Positions 27,641 to 40,550 are shown, numbered from the stretch's first letter. The stretch: DNA of 64,000 nt from Brasenia schreberi (GCA_036023115.1 JAYKKT010000059.1:2446501-2510500); one strand, 5' to 3'. The notes: generated by a model not told the origin, from the sequence alone. Translations and numbers: made by a program.

Positions 27641-28595
27641 TAGTGCACAGACTTCATGCAGACAATCAAAACCCTCTGTCAGAGAAAGGGGAAACACAAA
27701 AACCTTAACAGAAAGCAATGAGTAAGAAGAAAAGCATACGGTTTTCGATAATGAATGGCGAAAACCCTGAATAATAACTGAAAAGAGAAATTTGAGGATT
27801 CTGAAACCCTAAACAACAAAACTAAGAAGAGGGATTTGATCTTCCCGCCACAACAATTAGATTTAGGGTTTGAAGTGCGGAATTAGGGTTTAAGAGAAAA
27901 AGAGGGACTGGTTGAAAAAATGGAGAGAGATAGAGAGAGCTAGGGTTCAAGGAACAAACTCAGGGAAGATTGAAGGAGGGTGTATGAGGAACCGATTAGC
28001 GGGACGAAGAGGATCCTCGCCATTTCGCGTCCTCGAGCCTAGGGTTTTCCTGGCTTGCCGCGAAGAGACCGTTGGAGAGAGAGAGAGACAGAGAGAGAGA
28101 ATTCGACAAGGAAGAGAAAATATCGATAACGTCCTTTACTCTCCGTCTATTTGCCACGCTGATTCTTATCATCCTGTTGTCTCTGACTCTCACGCCAAAG
28201 GTGCTGACTTCGATTCCCCGGGGCGTGTGTTAGATTTTGCCTCCCATCATAGAAAAGGAAAAAAGCATTCGCGCGTTTGAGTGTAGGACATTATACCTGG
28301 GGTGGGACGAACTATGTATAGCCTATAGTCTTTAAATTGATTTTCAAAATTTCAGGTGAGGGAAACGTCTTACCTCGATTCAATGTAATGTGCCATTAGA
28401 CTCAATCTCGAGGCAAACTGGTTTTATCTCCATGGTTCGTTACATTTTACTATGTTATATATGACTATTATAACGTACAATAGAGCGCAAAATCTTGTGA
28501 ACCAAACTTATTAATTTTCTCTAAGTTTATTTAATTGTCTGTAATTTTATGTTTCTGTTTGGAATTCGTCAATCTTTAGCGGCATGTTTTTTCTT
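27641..28595. other. 5' flank of the zinc-finger gene
   Basis: Contains TAGGGTTT-type motifs (27800-27900) common in plant promoters and leaders, and AG-rich tracts near 28075-28100. The 122-codon plus frame at 27912 is Arg/Glu-rich because of the AG repeats and is probably not a gene. Confidence 0.4.
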
Positions 28596-28722
28596 ATTTT
28601 GGTACAAGAGGAGTCCGAAACCTAACACATATATAAACCCTCCGAGAGTCAAACTCCCCACCACCAACAACAACAACGGTGTTAGAGTGCGCTGCCATTG
28701 ACCTAATGCTCTGGTGCTCTTA
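28596..28722 (-). mobile_element. tRNA-derived SINE remnant
   Basis: On the minus strand, an A-box-like TAGGTCAATGGCAGCGC is followed by CACCGTTGTTGTTG, then a B-box-like GGGAGTTTGACTC and a tail towards TACCAAAAT. It is closely related to the copy at 29393. Confidence 0.6.
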
Positions 28723-28846
28723 GTCGGTGTTATTGTACGAAGAACTTGATTACAGATTCAAAGAGTTGTTGCCTCATCTGCACAAGTTGAAAGAATTCAA
28801 CAATGCAAAGGGCTTAAATCGCGTACCTCATGATTCGGTGATTTTT

Positions 28847-28915
28847 TTTTGTTTAGAAGAGGAGGCCGAAGCCTTACTTGTATCAGGCTATGAGAATTGA
28901 GCTCTCCAAGGTTGA
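28847..28915 (-). mobile_element. SINE 3' fragment
   Basis: The minus strand retains the 3' half seen in other copies (GGCTTCGGCCTCCTC followed by an AAAC-rich tail). No intact promoter boxes remain. Confidence 0.4.
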
Positions 28916-29392
28916 AATCGGAACTGAGGCCTACCCAGTTTGGTTTCGATTTTACCTTTTATAAATCCGGAATCAGTGGTTTGATAATTTTTTAAAAAAT
29001 TATTATATTTTTTCTTTTTTAATAAAATTATCAGTTCCACACTCAAATCAGAACTAACAGTTCCAGAACTGAAACCGAAACCAGTTCCGAGATGATTCGG
29101 ATCGCCGGTTCTGATTTACCCAGAACCGGAGATGTCTAGTCTAATTTCTCCTCTCCTCTGCGATGAACAGGTATCCCTGCAGGCAGAATGGCTCCTTCTA
29201 CAACTCGGCACATGGTTGATGACACCGAAACTTTTGTGATCTTCTAAGACTAGATAGGTTCAGCTAAATGGATTCTTACATGCAGACTTTTGTGATCTTG
29301 TATTCGGATTCAATGAGCTAGAAGAAAACCATTTGTCCTCTTGGATGTTCTTTTGATGTCTTTTTGAATATCCGAGTCATGTTCAATGTACC

Positions 29393-29497
29393 TCTTTTGC
29401 TGAAGCCTACCACACACATGCACCCTCTGGGAGTCGAACTCCCCACCAACAGCAACAGCGTTAGGGCACCCTGCCATTGAGCTAACACTCTCAGTGC
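29393..29497 (-). mobile_element. tRNA-derived SINE copy
   Basis: The minus strand reads TTAGCTCAATGGCAGGG (pol III A-box-like) and, 35 bases on, GGGAGTTCGACTCCC (B-box-like), the spacing of a tRNA gene. It is not a tRNA, because no cloverleaf with anticodon stem can be drawn. Adjacent open frames are shadows. Confidence 0.7.
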
Positions 29498-29519
29498 ATG
29501 TATCTCTTATTTTATCTCT

Positions 29520-30783
29520 ATTTTTACTGTCTACCAACTCTCGAACCCTAGACTTATTAAATGGCATCAAAGCTGACCAACTTATCACCCCCACGACAGT
29601 TGGTGGTCTTTTATTTTATCTTCTATTAGTTGTAAATCCAGTTCTTGCTTGATCCTGCGACAAACATCTTATGCCCATGTTGATGCTAAAACCAGCACAT
29701 GTTGATCATACGGAATGAATCCATGATTGAGTGCTTTGTTGGTAAGATAATACAATCTTAATACAAAGTTTTAGAAGTACTGTGGCCAGTTGTGTCTATC
29801 ATTCATACCCAAGTCGACCCATTTCAATTGTGTTTTGGATCTAGCAGGAAATTCCGAGCTCGGAATCTAAGATTTCACTGAATTGCAGTTAGCCCTAAGA
29901 GAGCTTTCGGAGAGGGAAGAGAGTGAGAAATTTCAATTCGTTAACTAGCCCAATATTCAGTACAGCAGCTCTGCTAAGGTATTGATAAGGTCAGTGGTAC
30001 CAAACAATACCCACTACTAAATATGCAACACACTACTTACCCTAACTACTCCAATCAATGACAACCCTAAAATTCTGAAAATTTTCAATTACGTATTGAA
30101 CTTTTCAAAAGAGTTTAGAAAATTTTAAAACCCGCCCCACCCAAAATATGAAGTCCACCCCACCCGAAACAAGTTTATGGATCCACCACTGGTCACGGCC
30201 TTAGATTGCAATAAGTACAAAATAAGAGCCAATGTTAGTCATATGGGATCTAACAGTCAGACTTGGTATGGTCTTTAGCCAATGTGACAGTGTCTCCCTT
30301 CATGTGTAATAGAACATCCATCTCACTTTTAGAACATATAGAGAGGTTTTCCCCTCAGTGACTGCAATAGTTCCTAATAACTCTTTCCTCTCACCCACTA
30401 TATGTAATACACAGACTACATAAGCAACATATCAAACTCTGAACTGATACTTCTCTTTTTTGGTATAACCCGATTTTATTGTTGCAACTATCAATCAATC
30501 TGGCTGGTATGTGCACAGTCATTCTTGGCCATGTCTAAAATTGGCACCAGAAGCCAGAGGATTGAGTAAAAAGAACCATCAATTTGAACCCGTGGCTTTG
30601 AAAGCAGGGGCATGCAAGATCTAGCAGGGGGGCTGCCTAACTCCAGCTTGCCGAAAAGAAAAGAGAAACGACATTGATCACAGAACATGTTACACAAAAA
30701 TAAGTTTTTATTGCGATCTTGCTTTCAGATCATGTTGATCTTTTACATAATTTGTGATCCCTTTAGACTGATCGGGCACTGGC
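29520..30783. other. Spacer without a supported gene
   Basis: Nothing recognised. Minus frames near 29310-29594 and 30491-30697 lack motifs. The part next to 30784 is the likely 3' UTR of the secreted-protein gene. Confidence 0.4.
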
Positions 30784-33700
30784 TCAGCTGCCGGTTGAAC
30801 TCGAGTGAACTGAATCATCTGGCACCAAGACATCAAAATCACTAAGAGTCCACTCAGCAATCTGTTCTTGGTCTGTGATGAATATTTCTGTCCCCACGTC
30901 CAACGAAGTCCATACTCTTCTTGCCGGTGGTGTCCCTGGATCCTGGAAGAGAAAACATCTTGGTCAAAACTCTTTCTTCAGCAGTTATTTCAAGCAGTGA
31001 AACTGAGTGAAGAATTTGCAACTAATGAATATAGCAGATTATGGAACTCCACCACGTGAAGGTTTGGCACTTCCATAGCCGGTATGAAGCCTGGAAAATG
31101 GAAGGGGTTGCATTAGGCAGCTAACAACCAGCATAAGACTCCATCAATTCTCAACCGCCCTCATTTGAAGCACGAATGCATTGGTATAATCATCTGGTTA
31201 CAAATGGGTGACCATTTTTTATCATGAGCATCTTTTGGGTACAATAGGGAGGTCGAAGCAGTATGCACACCCAGGGTATTGAACTCATGACCTTTGACTT
31301 GTGAGTCAACCCCCTAGCGAGGTGAGCTATTGCTTATAGTGCATCATGAGCATTTGTTATCACATGTATCATGAAGTTGGATTGACTGATTTGAAACAAT
31401 AATAAAATACTAGCGAAATTCATCTGATAGCACCTTATGAAAGAAAAAGATTCACCTGGTAAAAATAGAGCCTGCTAGATAGGCCACCAACATCCAATTC
31501 CCAGGTCCTGGGGTCCCCAATCCAGCCCTCCCCTTGCTTTGAAGGATAACCATATGATGCCCATACTGGGTGGGGTAATATCTGAACCAATTCTTGTGCC
31601 TGAGGATTGCTATAAGGATCACATGTACTGTAAGGTGCCTCCATATACTTTGCGTTTCCAGGTCCACAATAATAGTGGTAAGCAGAGTACGGGAAGTTCG
31701 CAGTGTCGTTCCGGTGAATCTTGGTATCATCAGGAAGGATGTGGAATGGTGGGCAAGCCTGCAAATTTTTCGGGCTGCACCATGCTGGTGTTTGTGGATT
31801 GATGATCATCTCGCTGTATCTGGTTATATCAGTGGCAACATCCCCATCACAAGGGGATCCATTGTTCTTCCAACAGCTTCCTATATCCATCAAGTAAAAC
31901 TGGCTTTTAGGCCCTCCTCCTTGTTTCACATCAAGTGTTAGCCGAGCCTTGAAGTTGGGCGATTCTGGAAGCTGAGAAAGCACAAGTGATCCATTTAGAA
32001 TCTTCAGCAGGGGATATAAGCATCTACCTTGTTCTTTTTTCTGTTTTTCCTTCATATACATGATATAACTACGATCAAATGGGTTCAAAATCAAGTGCAT
32101 GATACTTCAGAACATTGGTTTGGATCATAGCTGGCCAACCCAGTAATCATAACAGCGTTTATTCAACCATTGGGTCATTGAGTCACAAGGTAGGCTCAGT
32201 GACCCATCAAAAACTTTTGAAGTTCTTATCTTCACGGCCAACTATTTCCTTCAGTAAAGGAAACAGCACTCAAGTTGTAATAATTTTACATGTCTACCCA
32301 AGCTTCTGACAGCTACGAAGGCAAAAAAAAATAAAAATTAAACCTCAGTTCATGTTAACTCAACATTAAAGCACGGGTAATTAAGGGTAGAATGTATTTG
32401 ATGTCCTAAACTTTTGGGCGAAAATGCAAGCTTTCAAAAGTTTGAGTGGGCAATACCCAAAAGGGGTATAGCTCACTAGTTAGGGGGGTTCCCACTGACA
32501 AAAGGTCAGAAATTTAATATCTGAGTGTGATCTGGTAGGGGGTCTACCCAAATCTAGCTTTTCTTTCTACATATTTATCACAATTAAAAAGGGTTGGAAC
32601 CCAGCAAGAGTCTCCATGACTCACATGGAACAACTGGCATGATGGCATCTGCCTCCCCTTCTATTGGATTGCAGTGTGTTCCACTATCACTTGTTCTCTA
32701 AAGCCGTAAATATCATTAGATCAGAGCTTCAATAATAAATAAAGATACGAAGAAACAATGTAGCAATTAGTAAGCCTGTTGACTGTCTTAACAAGTTCGC
32801 GCAACACTAAAATCTGCAATAAAGGAGAGGCGGAAGAGAGAGGAACCACTGAGACTATGTTTAAGTTCAACTATTTGCTAGCGTTTCTCATTCACAGAGA
32901 AAATGGTTGCATTCAAGCGTTCATACGGTGAAAAGAAGAAGAACTACAATATGATGATGAAGGGAATTTCACCATCAACATGGACAAGAAAGTTCAAGTT
33001 TTCTGTAGAAAATTGGGATTTTTCGGGAATTCATAGGAACACTTACAGTCTTGAGCATCCCTCTGGTCTCATAGTGGTATCCTCCAGAAAACCCACTGGC
33101 GGCATCAGCTCTCAGATACAGCATCAACCATGGATACTTTTTAGATGTTTTTAGTCTGTGACTGAATACCCAGCTCCCAACCCCTACCTTTTTCTCCCAA
33201 ACAACCTGATAAAATGAATTGCTGCCTAACCCACTGCTTAAATCTGCATCTAAATCATAGCTACCGTTGAAGCTCCCTTCCAACCCCCCACCATCCACAA
33301 AATGAGTTGGTTCATGATAGAAAGTGGGTTGATTCATACAGCCTTTACCAAAGCAAGGAAACCTTGGTATTTGTTTGAAAGGACCGGCTTTCTTCCCGTT
33401 CTCAGGGCACAATCCAGCTGTTGTATCCAAATTCCCATTTTTAAGCATCACCATCCAAAACTGCCATGGATTAGGGGTGTCTGAAACCTCACATTTAGAA
33501 CCCAAATACAGCTCTTTCTCAACTGCATACAAGTCTGTGTTGTTGAGAGCTTGAGGAGTCACACCAGGAAATGGCTTTCCAACTCCAAGTCTGTTGTCTT
33601 CCTCTGTTACCTTGTGAACAATACTACGACCTACAGAACAAGATGCAAAGAAAGAGTCGGATCTGGGAACAGTTTTGATGAACTTTACCATGCTCTAAAA

Positions 33701-33967
33701 TGAAGAAAACCAAGAACCTTTGGTTGTTTTGAAACGGTTTCTGGGCTTACCGGTGATCTCAAAGCAATCAGCAGCTCTCGGGCTGCCCATTTGTGGAGCC
33801 TCCACTGCCACTTCGTTGCAGAAATTCCACGCTTCGAAGGCAACTCTCAGTCCATCTCTTCTCATTCCGGGGTCACCAACTGCTGATACATACTCCTCTG
33901 CAGCTGCAAATGCTGCCAAGAACAAGATTTCTAGGAGGAAAACCAGAAACAATATCTCGGTTCTCAT
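30784..33967 (-). CDS. Secreted plant protein of unknown function (DUF7705-like), 4 exons
   Basis: Exons on the minus strand: 33751-33967, 33047-33630, 31456-31971, 30784-30942; 491 residues. The ATG at 33967 is followed by a hydrophobic signal peptide (ILFLVFLLEILFLAAFAAA, about residues 5-23), so the product should enter the secretory pathway. The mature protein opens EEYVSAVGDPGMRRDGLRVA and is rich in Cys, Trp, Tyr and Gly (for example PCFGKGCMNQPTFYHEP, GSCWKNNGSPCDGD, CSPKNLQACPP), which suggests a disulfide-stabilised extracellular domain. The last exon begins DPGTPPARRVWTSLDVGTEI. I recall this as a plant-wide uncharacterised family, probably DUF7705; that name is from memory. Introns 2 and 3 each carry a SINE. 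All frames are intact. Confidence 0.82.
31232..31342 (-). mobile_element. SINE with 11-bp TSD in intron 3 of the secreted-protein gene
   Basis: The minus strand shows the A-box-like ATAGCTCACCTCGCTAG and the B-box-like ATGAGTTCAATACC, then a tail ending ACCCAAAAG. The direct repeat ATCATGAGCAT flanks it exactly at 31221-31231 and 31343-31353. It is the clearest copy of the main SINE family in this window, and it lies in sense orientation to its host gene. Confidence 0.85.
32461..32565 (+). mobile_element. SINE remnant in intron 2 of the secreted-protein gene
   Basis: The plus strand reads GGGGTATAGCTCACTAGTTAG and then GGTCAGAAATTTAATATCTG in the B-box position, followed by TGATCTGGTAGGGGGTC. 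The order fits the main SINE family, but it is diverged. Confidence 0.5.
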
Positions 33968-34023
33968 AGACGCTTTCTGAGAGAGAGAGAGAACTTGTTC
34001 TCGTACCGAGTGAGAATTGCGAA

Positions 34024-34102
<79 letters not shown>
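34024..34102. repeat. (AT)n microsatellite, about 75 bp
   Basis: Pure AT repeats in the promoter of the secreted-protein gene, about 55 bases upstream of its start codon, next to a GA repeat (33978-33990). The open frame through it is an artefact. Confidence 0.97.
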
Positions 34103-34106
<4 letters not shown>

Positions 34107-34139
34107 GGGTACCCATATGGATACTTCGTTTCTGTCATA

Positions 34140-36815
34140 CTTTATATGTGAACATATATTTTTATTGAGGGGTTTGAATACGACACAAGCTTTATTTTCT
34201 CGAACGCTTTTCTTTGCTTGAGAACGCGATATTTCCTTTTCTATATTGATTTTGGATACTAAAAGTTCTGAATCTTAGCAAAAGTGTTGTTTTTAAACCA
34301 CCAATCCGGGAAACTTGTCCATTTCTTACGCATTTATGGTTTGCAAAGAAGGTATTGATGGCCCAACGAGAGTCTTTGTGGAGCAGTTCCTTGAGACAAT
34401 TTTTAATAGGTCTACACTGGGTTCGCATCAAGATTCTTAACTAGTTCCACGTTGGCACATCGGAGAGAGAGGGAGAGTCTTTTGTGACAGTTTGGATGCT
34501 TGGTACATTTTATGAAAAATGATATATACGTAAGTGAAAGCAGGCACCTTTCTGTTTTTTCAACTATATTAAGTAAACTCGTTGGGAGCAAAGAACAAAG
34601 GACGAAATATTAAACGCAGAAACTACAAACAAATCATAAGACAATTTAATTGGTAGCACCCAAGTCTGTCATGCTTTGATAGCAATGCTTGCATCACAAA
34701 ACCCATGATCCAAAAACCCGCCGCTGATTATTCATAAAAGACGTATAATCTATCAGTTAACCTACTGGAATAGTGCGTTTTCCGGCAGCCCTTCGCCATT
34801 ATAAAGCATAATTAAACGATCTGTTGGTAGCATTAGAGGCTGATTCTGCTTTTTAAAAGTAGAGGCCCATCTCAGTCGAACACCTTCGTCCTATCTTCCC
34901 ATGCATGAATGTTTGGTTCGCAAGAAGACGCTAATAATCTAATGGGATTTCTCAGTGGATGGTTTCCCTGACAAAAGGACAACCGCTTCAGCCAGCTCAC
35001 GAATTTAATATATGCCCCCTGCGTGTGTTGGGGGAGTGTTTTCAACTGCTTCATTAAATTTCAATATCTGACCGAAGGATCACGTGTTGTTCTCTAAACT
35101 CACACAAGTCCAAAAGATTCAATTAACAGCAGAAAGGTGAAGAATCTCATGATCTTGGCCCTTCAAGAGACGTTGAAGTTCCTGAACTTGGTCACAAAGA
35201 AAAAGATATGTCATTAAAATTTGAGTATTGTTCTACTTAAGCAAGGTCTCGAGTTCGAGCATTATTGATTGAGAAAACCAGTATTGGGAGAGCTTTACAC
35301 GCATAGTGGGCCGATCCCGCTGGAACCCGATTAGTTGGGGTCCTTGTTGGCTTCTAGATGCCCCGAAAAGAAAAGGTCCGACTAGAATCAGATGTTATAG
35401 TTGAGCAAGGAAAATAAACTGTGTTCAAGGGACAACAACTGTGAATGGAGAAGGCCAGCTATTGAAGATAGGAAGGAATCCATTAAGGATTCAATTTGGT
35501 GTTATGTATAAACAATGCTATGCTAATCCACCTGATATAAGTTTAGCTAAGTTTAAGTAAAATTCCTTGGAAAGTATGCATCTCTTATGCATAATGATGG
35601 GATACCCTTCGCTTGGGATCCCTTCGTGATGCGAACCACAACGAAAAGCAAGCTTTGTTTTGTTTTTAGCTGCCATTTATACTTCATCTCGTTTCACATG
35701 AGCATTTGACTCTAAAAGAGCAAGATGATGTTCTATCACTCTCTTTTATATATTTTCATAACCTTCAATGATCTATTTTAAGACGTTCCATTGTATGATT
35801 TCGAATACCTTTTAAACAGTACATTTTCATAACCAATACATTTACAAGTGTTTGAATCTTATCGAATCCATCATTTGGAGTTTTACTTATTGTCATTAAT
35901 TTCGTTCATGTGAAATTTCATTATAAGTTCAAAATAATCAATGTATTTCACATATCCTTTAGGTTGCTTTACCATATCCCACATGTAAGTGCTGGCCTGT
36001 TATCTCTGTCCACAATATAAAATTATTGCTTGTGAAGATTCTCTCTCTATATAAAAAGGAGATTACTATTTACACACCCTTTACTATATCCACATCTTTT
36101 TTGAAAATATTAAAATTATCCCTTATTTCTTTCTCTCTCCTCTCTGACCCAACTTCAGTGAGGGTCTCTCTCTTACGTGATCTCTTTACTCCAATGATTG
36201 ATATTTCATTAATTTTTAATCATTGTTGTCTTGTTTACAGTTTGAACAACGCATACTCTTATGAAACTTAATAAAGAGAAAAGAAACAAAATCAATCATA
36301 AGAAAAAAAAGAAGAAAACCAAGAAATATACAAGTGTACTTTTATGAACATCGCACAAAAGAAGAAGAGATGTCGCAGTCTCCCAAGTAGGAGACCCGTT
36401 GCTCAGTTGCATCCCCTACTAATAGAGAAACGCGGTTGAGTTATGTCTCCCTCGTCGGAAAGACATGCTTATGCCGCATCTCGAGTTGAAAACAAGAAAA
36501 ATATTTTTTCGTTTTGATTTCGACTGAAAACAAAAAATACATCAAATCAACGACATACCTCAAAAAATCATTGAAACCCTCTTTGAATCGGTCTCTTCTC
36601 TCTTTTTTCTCTTCCTTTTCCTCTTATTCTTTTTTGGTAAGATTCAAAGCATTAAGAGATGGTGTGAGAGGATCTATTGTGAGGTGAGAACCTAGAGAGA
36701 GTGCTTAGATGATTGAAGGACATCAACATAATTTTCATATTTGAGTAAAGGCAAAATCAGGATCATGGTAAAAAAGAAGTATGTGGACAGTAAAAAGGAC
36801 ATGCATGTATTAATT
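34140..36815. other. Gene-free spacer
   Basis: No coding signal. It holds a SINE at 35225-35365 and pyrimidine-rich DNA near 36040-36180. Nothing else recognised. Confidence 0.45.
35225..35365 (+). mobile_element. SINE, second family
   Basis: The plus strand has CTTAAGCAAGGTCTCGAGTTCGAGC, then GGGCCGATCCCGCTGG and GGGGTCCTTGTTGGCTTC, the same ordered landmarks as the minus-strand copy at 16270-16405. Confidence 0.6.
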
Positions 36816-37052
36816 CTCATATATAAAACTTGGTATATGCTAGCAACACTATATGCTACTAAATCCAAGCAAATATAATAATTCAATTTGAAAGATGGAT
36901 CCTTGATATTTGAATTTTAAAAGTAAAAGGTACACATGTATCTTTTTCAAACATAATTAATTTAAGAAATAATTTTGTTTTTTAAATTCAAATGTTAACC
37001 ATTTATCTTTTAAATTGAATGATTGAGATTTATTATTACTAATATATATCAT

Positions 37053-37086
<34 letters not shown>
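36816..37086. mobile_element. Small inverted-repeat element between AT-rich tracts, copy A
   Basis: The left end carries TATATGCTAGCAACAC and CCAAGCAAATATAATAATTC; the right end carries TTGAATGATTGAGATTTATT and a long (TC)n run into (TA)n. The core shares AAAAGTAAAAGGTACACATGTAT with copies C and B. It has no coding capacity. It is probably a MITE, but the borders are blurred by the microsatellites. Confidence 0.5.

Positions 37087-37115
<29 letters not shown>
37062..37115. repeat. (TC)n(TA)n microsatellite
   Basis: About 30 bases of CT repeat followed by about 28 bases of TA repeat at the right end of MITE copy A. Confidence 0.95.
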
Positions 37116-37117
<2 letters not shown>

Positions 37118-37119
37118 TG

Positions 37120-37278
37120 ATAGAGCTAACAAATCTTAAATCAAAGATGATTGGTTGAGATTTATTTAGATTTAGTAGTAGTTAAGTGTGTTAGTATATA
37201 TCATATTGTGAATCATTTGATTGATCTAGATACTTGAGTAGGTTTGAGTTCACATAGGATTTGAGCATTCACCAATAT

Positions 37279-37313
<35 letters not shown>

Positions 37314-39483
37314 ACTTTTTGTTTTGTTGGTTATTGAGATGCACTTCATGATTCTGCAGTTTTAGAGGATCCAGATTCTGTCATTTGTTTGGAAAGATTA
37401 GAGTGCCATCCGACATAAATTGTTGATTCTATGGTTTGCCAGTATGCAAATCAGTTTTCAGTAGCCTCCATCTGAACCTTGAAATCAACTCTCATGCTCT
37501 CAACATATATCATTTTTGTCGGGGAGGATTTGGGCTTAAATAACCGGTCCCGGATAAAAGCAAATTATAGAATTAATTATAACAGTGGCCTTTGTGCCGT
37601 GGCCCACGGATTCATCGGTGACCAATAATTTCCTGAGCTTTTCCCAGGAGAGTGTAAGAGAAAACAGCCATTAGTGCTTCCTCTGAAAGGTATAAATGCA
37701 AGTCTCTCATGCATAAAGTTGCTGAGCCAAGTGCCTTAGACCTTCAAATTTTAAACTCGTTATAATATCAATTTTGTAGGCCCCAAAATTTGCTAAACAG
37801 TTCAGATATACAACATTTTAAGACCAAATTTTAAGACTTAGGCCACAAGTTTTCCAGTCACATATAGTATCCAATCTTCACTTTAGGTCTCAATTTGTGT
37901 TAGAGCCACCATTGTCTTACTGTTTTCCTAGGGAGTCTTCGATACAAGGTTCTGTGGAACTGAACTTGATTTTTTGTGCTTATAGTTCTAAGTTTCATTA
38001 TACATGAAAAAAATAGCACCAAGTTGATGGTGTGAAACTCTAGTTTCATAAAACTTAATTTAAGTCAAAAACTTGAGGGCTAGGGAGGAAGTAGACCACA
38101 AAACTAGATCCAAAGGTTTCACGCACAAACTCAAGTTTCATATCATTTGTCAATCAAACACAAAACCATGATTCCTAAGAACCATGATATAAGCAAGTCT
38201 AAGTGTAAGGTTCTAACACCACAAATCAAACACACCCTACAAGAGCACCAATCTTGGCCCAGTTCTCAATCAGATGACTGAAACATTAACCTCTAACTAT
38301 GAGAAGAACTCTTTTTTATATTTTGTTACAATAGAAGCGAGGTGTGCAACCAAGTTCCAGCCTTGATACTTGCTCAAGTTCAAATAAGAACTCTTTTTTA
38401 TCTTTTGTTACAATGGGAGGCTGAGGTGAGCTATGCATCTTGTGAGTTCAAGTCCTTTGCTAGGTGAGCTAACACTCTTAATGCACTTGAGAATGAAAAA
38501 TTACTTGTTCCTCCCATATCTTTAGATAATGTGATATTCAAAACTAAGGAGTAATCTTGGTATATGAGAAAATCTCTCATCCTCACTATATTCAATATCA
38601 ATCTCAATAATTCAGGTTGATATATCCTCGTCTTAACGTGAAGGGTCTGCTTATTTTTCTCCTTATTGTCACCTAAAGGTATCTCTTAGATAAAGTGGTG
38701 ATATTACGACCTTCTACTCATTCCCTATGAGCTATATCTACATAGCAAAAAATAATTTATAACATCATATACATACAATCGAGACACTCCAAGCACATCT
38801 CCCAAAAATAAATAAACCAAAACCAAATCATCCGTATACCTCAATAAATCAACGATTCACCCTTTGAATTGGATTTTCATATCCTCTCTTTCTTCTTTCC
38901 CCTCTTTCTCTTATTCTTTGTTTTCTTCTTTTTTATTTTTATTCATTCTTTTATTGAAAACTATTGTAGATCGGATAATGTAGCTTTAATGAATCAGTAA
39001 TGACGAATGAATAGAAAATGAGAGTGATTTTCAGTCCATGAGAGAGAAGAGAGGAATGAAGGATATTTTCTATCCAGGAATAATTTGATAATTAAGAGAA
39101 AATAGCAAGGGTATTTTGAGAACTTCAGAAAAAAGGGAGTGCGTATCAATCCTGATTTAATTTTGTGATTGCTAGCCAAGCTGAATGCGAGGAGCAGGCA
39201 CTGCTCATGACTTGTTCAGCCTTTTAGCAAGTCATGACCCGAGCCGGTCACTTCACAAATCAAAGCCAAACCAAGTTAGAGTTTGCTAGCTAAAGGTAAA
39301 ACTTCAAATTTTAATCTATGATTCTTAAAAATATAATTCTTCAGAAGTTAAGAGTTTATTTTTATAGTCTTCACTGTAAAATTTGAAACATTTGACCCTG
39401 TACATGTGTACCCACCCATTTACTTGACCTAAGATGGTTTTCTAAGATACATATATTATATGAACCCATTTACATAACATGGT

Positions 39484-39530
<47 letters not shown>

Positions 39531-40483
39531 CATCCTTACTTAAACGTTCTCAAAGATCTCAATATGATCTGAGGTCGAAATTTAAATTTCAAAGTCAGTC
39601 CAACAAAACTGTAGTACCATACCATTCCCACTCGAGCTTGATGGAGCATCAATCTCGACTCGAGCCATGACTAAGCAACTTGAGCTCAACTAGTTCGGCT
39701 TGAGCAGCTAATAAATGAACTCAATTAAACTCGTGTGGAGGTCAACCTTTGGACTCGAACTCTATCAAGATCTAACCTGACCCCATGTTTGAGTCCTACT
39801 AATAAATAACTCGACCGATTTGAGCTTGATTAGCCATGTGAGCGACTTGGTGACCTCGAGCTTGGCTCGCTCACATATCAAATTTGATTCCAACTAATTT
39901 TGTTGCATTAGCTTTTCAATGTACTATCATTATAAGAGAATAGTACTTGAGAAAGAAACTCGCAATTTGAATCTTTTCATATTTCAGTGAGACCCAATGG
40001 ATATGAATCCGAATTCAGTTATGAAGGTCTATGAAGCTGGCATGGAAATCTCAACTGACCAAGGTGGAGTTGGAACCTCAAGCTCGGTCCCTTTAGAGAG
40101 TGAAATTCCTCCTGGTTTTCACTTAGAGGGTGTTTGATTGCCGGGCCAGGGCCTGCCATACTGGGGAAAAAAAAAGTAGGCGCCTGCCGACTAATCCGAA
40201 AAAGAAAAAGGAAAAAAAAAATGATCTGGCATTCCCGATGACATACCAAGAAGGTCCTGATGTGAATCGATTCTCATATTGCAGGAACGAAGTAGCTCGA
40301 GATAGACATGGCCAGTATGGACCTGCCCTGGCGTTCCAAACCAAAATCAAATTAGACCCGAAACCGGTCAAAACTAGAATTGGCTGAACCAGGTCCATAA
40401 CCAGTTCCAGGTTCGGTTGTGGTTCATTCTGCCCGAAAACCGACTGAAAATGGAACCATAACTGATGGTTCAACCTTTCATGC

Positions 40484-40550
<67 letters not shown>
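37120..40550. other. Gene-free spacer rich in simple sequence
   Basis: Includes (TA)n(TG)n at about 37278-37312, a doubled SINE-like remnant at 38304-38480, (CT)n(TA)n at 39483-39531 and (TA)n at 40488-40553. Between 39600 and 40450 there are phrases such as ACTCGAGCTTGA and CCAGTTCCAGGTTCGG that recur elsewhere in the window (41.0, 42.3, 49.5 kb), as in decayed repeats. No gene was found. Confidence 0.45.
38304..38480 (-). mobile_element. Two adjacent SINE-like remnants
   Basis: AAGAACTCTTTTTTAT followed by TTTTGTTACAAT occurs at about 38305 and again at about 38387. Each is followed by the SINE 3' part; the second also has TTAGCTCACCTAGC and CTTGAACTCACAAG on the minus strand. This looks like two insertions, or a duplication, at one site. 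Confidence 0.45.

Noticed and set aside
27912..28280. 122-codon plus ORF rich in Arg and Glu
   Set aside because: Produced by AG repeats in the upstream region of the zinc-finger gene; no splice partners or motif.
28600..28720. CRISPR-like or tandem-repeat array suggested by CAACAACAAC runs
   Set aside because: Plain trinucleotide repeats inside SINE remnants; no repeat-spacer pattern, and this is a plant nuclear genome.
29393..29497. tRNA gene
   Set aside because: A- and B-box-like words are present, but no acceptor, anticodon and T stems pair; the copy belongs to a dispersed SINE family.
31539..31941. Plus-strand ORFs of 87 and 115 codons
   Set aside because: They lie antisense to exon 3 of the secreted-protein gene, which has correct splice borders and a continuous family-like protein.
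33695..34138. 147-codon minus ORF starting MTETKYPYGYPR with Tyr/Ile runs
   Set aside because: The first half is the (AT)n tract. The true start is the internal ATG at 33967, followed by a signal peptide.
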